Assembly: GCA_015039465.1 (NCBI GenBank)
Contig: MU130624.1
Coordinates: forward strand, 66,975 to 99,916
Direction: 5' to 3'
DNA length: 32,942 nucleotides
From: Phlegmacium glaucopus
Lineage: Eukaryota; Basidiomycota; Agaricomycetes; Agaricales; Cortinariaceae
Numbering within the stretch: the first letter of the stretch is position 1; every line of letters begins with the position of its first letter. The notes below the pieces were generated by a model. It had not been told where the DNA came from. It made no database searches and saw nothing but the letters and a program-made list of their open reading frames with translations. The translations under genes were made by a program, and so were the position numbers. Below, in pieces: positions 32,582-32,942 of this stretch.

Positions 32582-32942
32582 TTCCGTTTATGAATTCATT
32601 CTATAGATGAATAAACGTACAATTTACTGTGTGATGGACATAGATATTACTTTTATAAATAAGTTCAGTGGTTGTGATATATAAAGGTTAGTCTTCATGT
32701 AGTAAGAAACCAGACCGTATCATGTATTAGTTATTGTACAGAGTAAATGAAATATTGAAGTCCAAATGGTACAATAATTATATGAGTATAACGTTCTTAG
32801 GTTAAATATCAACAGTGGATCGTCTCCTAGGTTTCTCCTTTCCTATTCCTAGGGACGATTTCACTCCCCCCTAAATTTATGATTATATTTCTATTACCTC
32901 AATACCTTTTATTTATTAGTTTATCACAGTACACTTTTATTA
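32582..32942. other. AT-rich end of window
   Basis: No gene, RNA or repeat recognised. Confidence 0.45.

Overview
The window reads as nuclear DNA of a mushroom-forming basidiomycete (Agaricomycetes). The evidence is the many short introns (about 41-83 nt, mostly 50-60 nt, with GTRNGT-like donors), the gene families (SRPK-like kinases, WSC-domain secreted proteins, an SDR, an RPAP1 copy) and the transposons (a DIRS/Ngaro-type tyrosine-recombinase retroelement, a Tnp2/CACTA-like element of the kind repeat libraries call Plavaka, and hAT-like non-autonomous elements). Family calls come from reading motifs; no database search was run. Intron-exon models were built by hand and checked for frame consistency.

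Layout. 1-~6600: a tyrosine-recombinase retrotransposon with gag-like, RT-RNase H and tyrosine recombinase genes. Gag carries an in-frame TGA, and the RNase H domain is split by a 2100-bp hAT-like non-autonomous element (3007-5106) with a perfect 17-bp TIR and a perfect 8-bp target duplication. 6924-8355: SRPK-like kinase with one apparent frameshift. 8588-10401 (minus): intact ten-exon secreted protein with two WSC domains. 10.4-15.6 kb: gene-poor, with decayed coding remnants and a duplicated promoter/5'-gene fragment (15208-15455). 15577-17097 (minus): atypical, probably catalytically impaired kinase-like protein. 17691-18626: intact five-exon short-chain dehydrogenase with TATA and CRE-like sites. 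18918-21751 (minus): heavily decayed, internally deleted RPAP1 pseudogene. 22769-23342 (minus): small two-exon gene of unknown function. 23394-30346: a complete 6953-bp Tnp2-type DNA transposon with 17-bp TIRs, 9-bp target duplication and three genes (transposase +, small middle gene -, DNA-binding-like accessory gene +). 30347-32942: the other half of the disrupted target site, then palindromic MITE-like sequence, a second hAT-like terminus and short repeats.

How it fits together. The large transposon landed 51 bp upstream of the start codon of the 22.8-23.3 kb gene and moved its presumed promoter 7 kb away, to 30.36-30.52 kb. A paralogous unoccupied copy of the same promoter/gene-start junction survives at 15.2-15.5 kb, and it supports both ends of the transposon independently. 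The window is a nested-transposon and gene-decay region in which a few host genes (WSC protein, SDR) remain fully intact.
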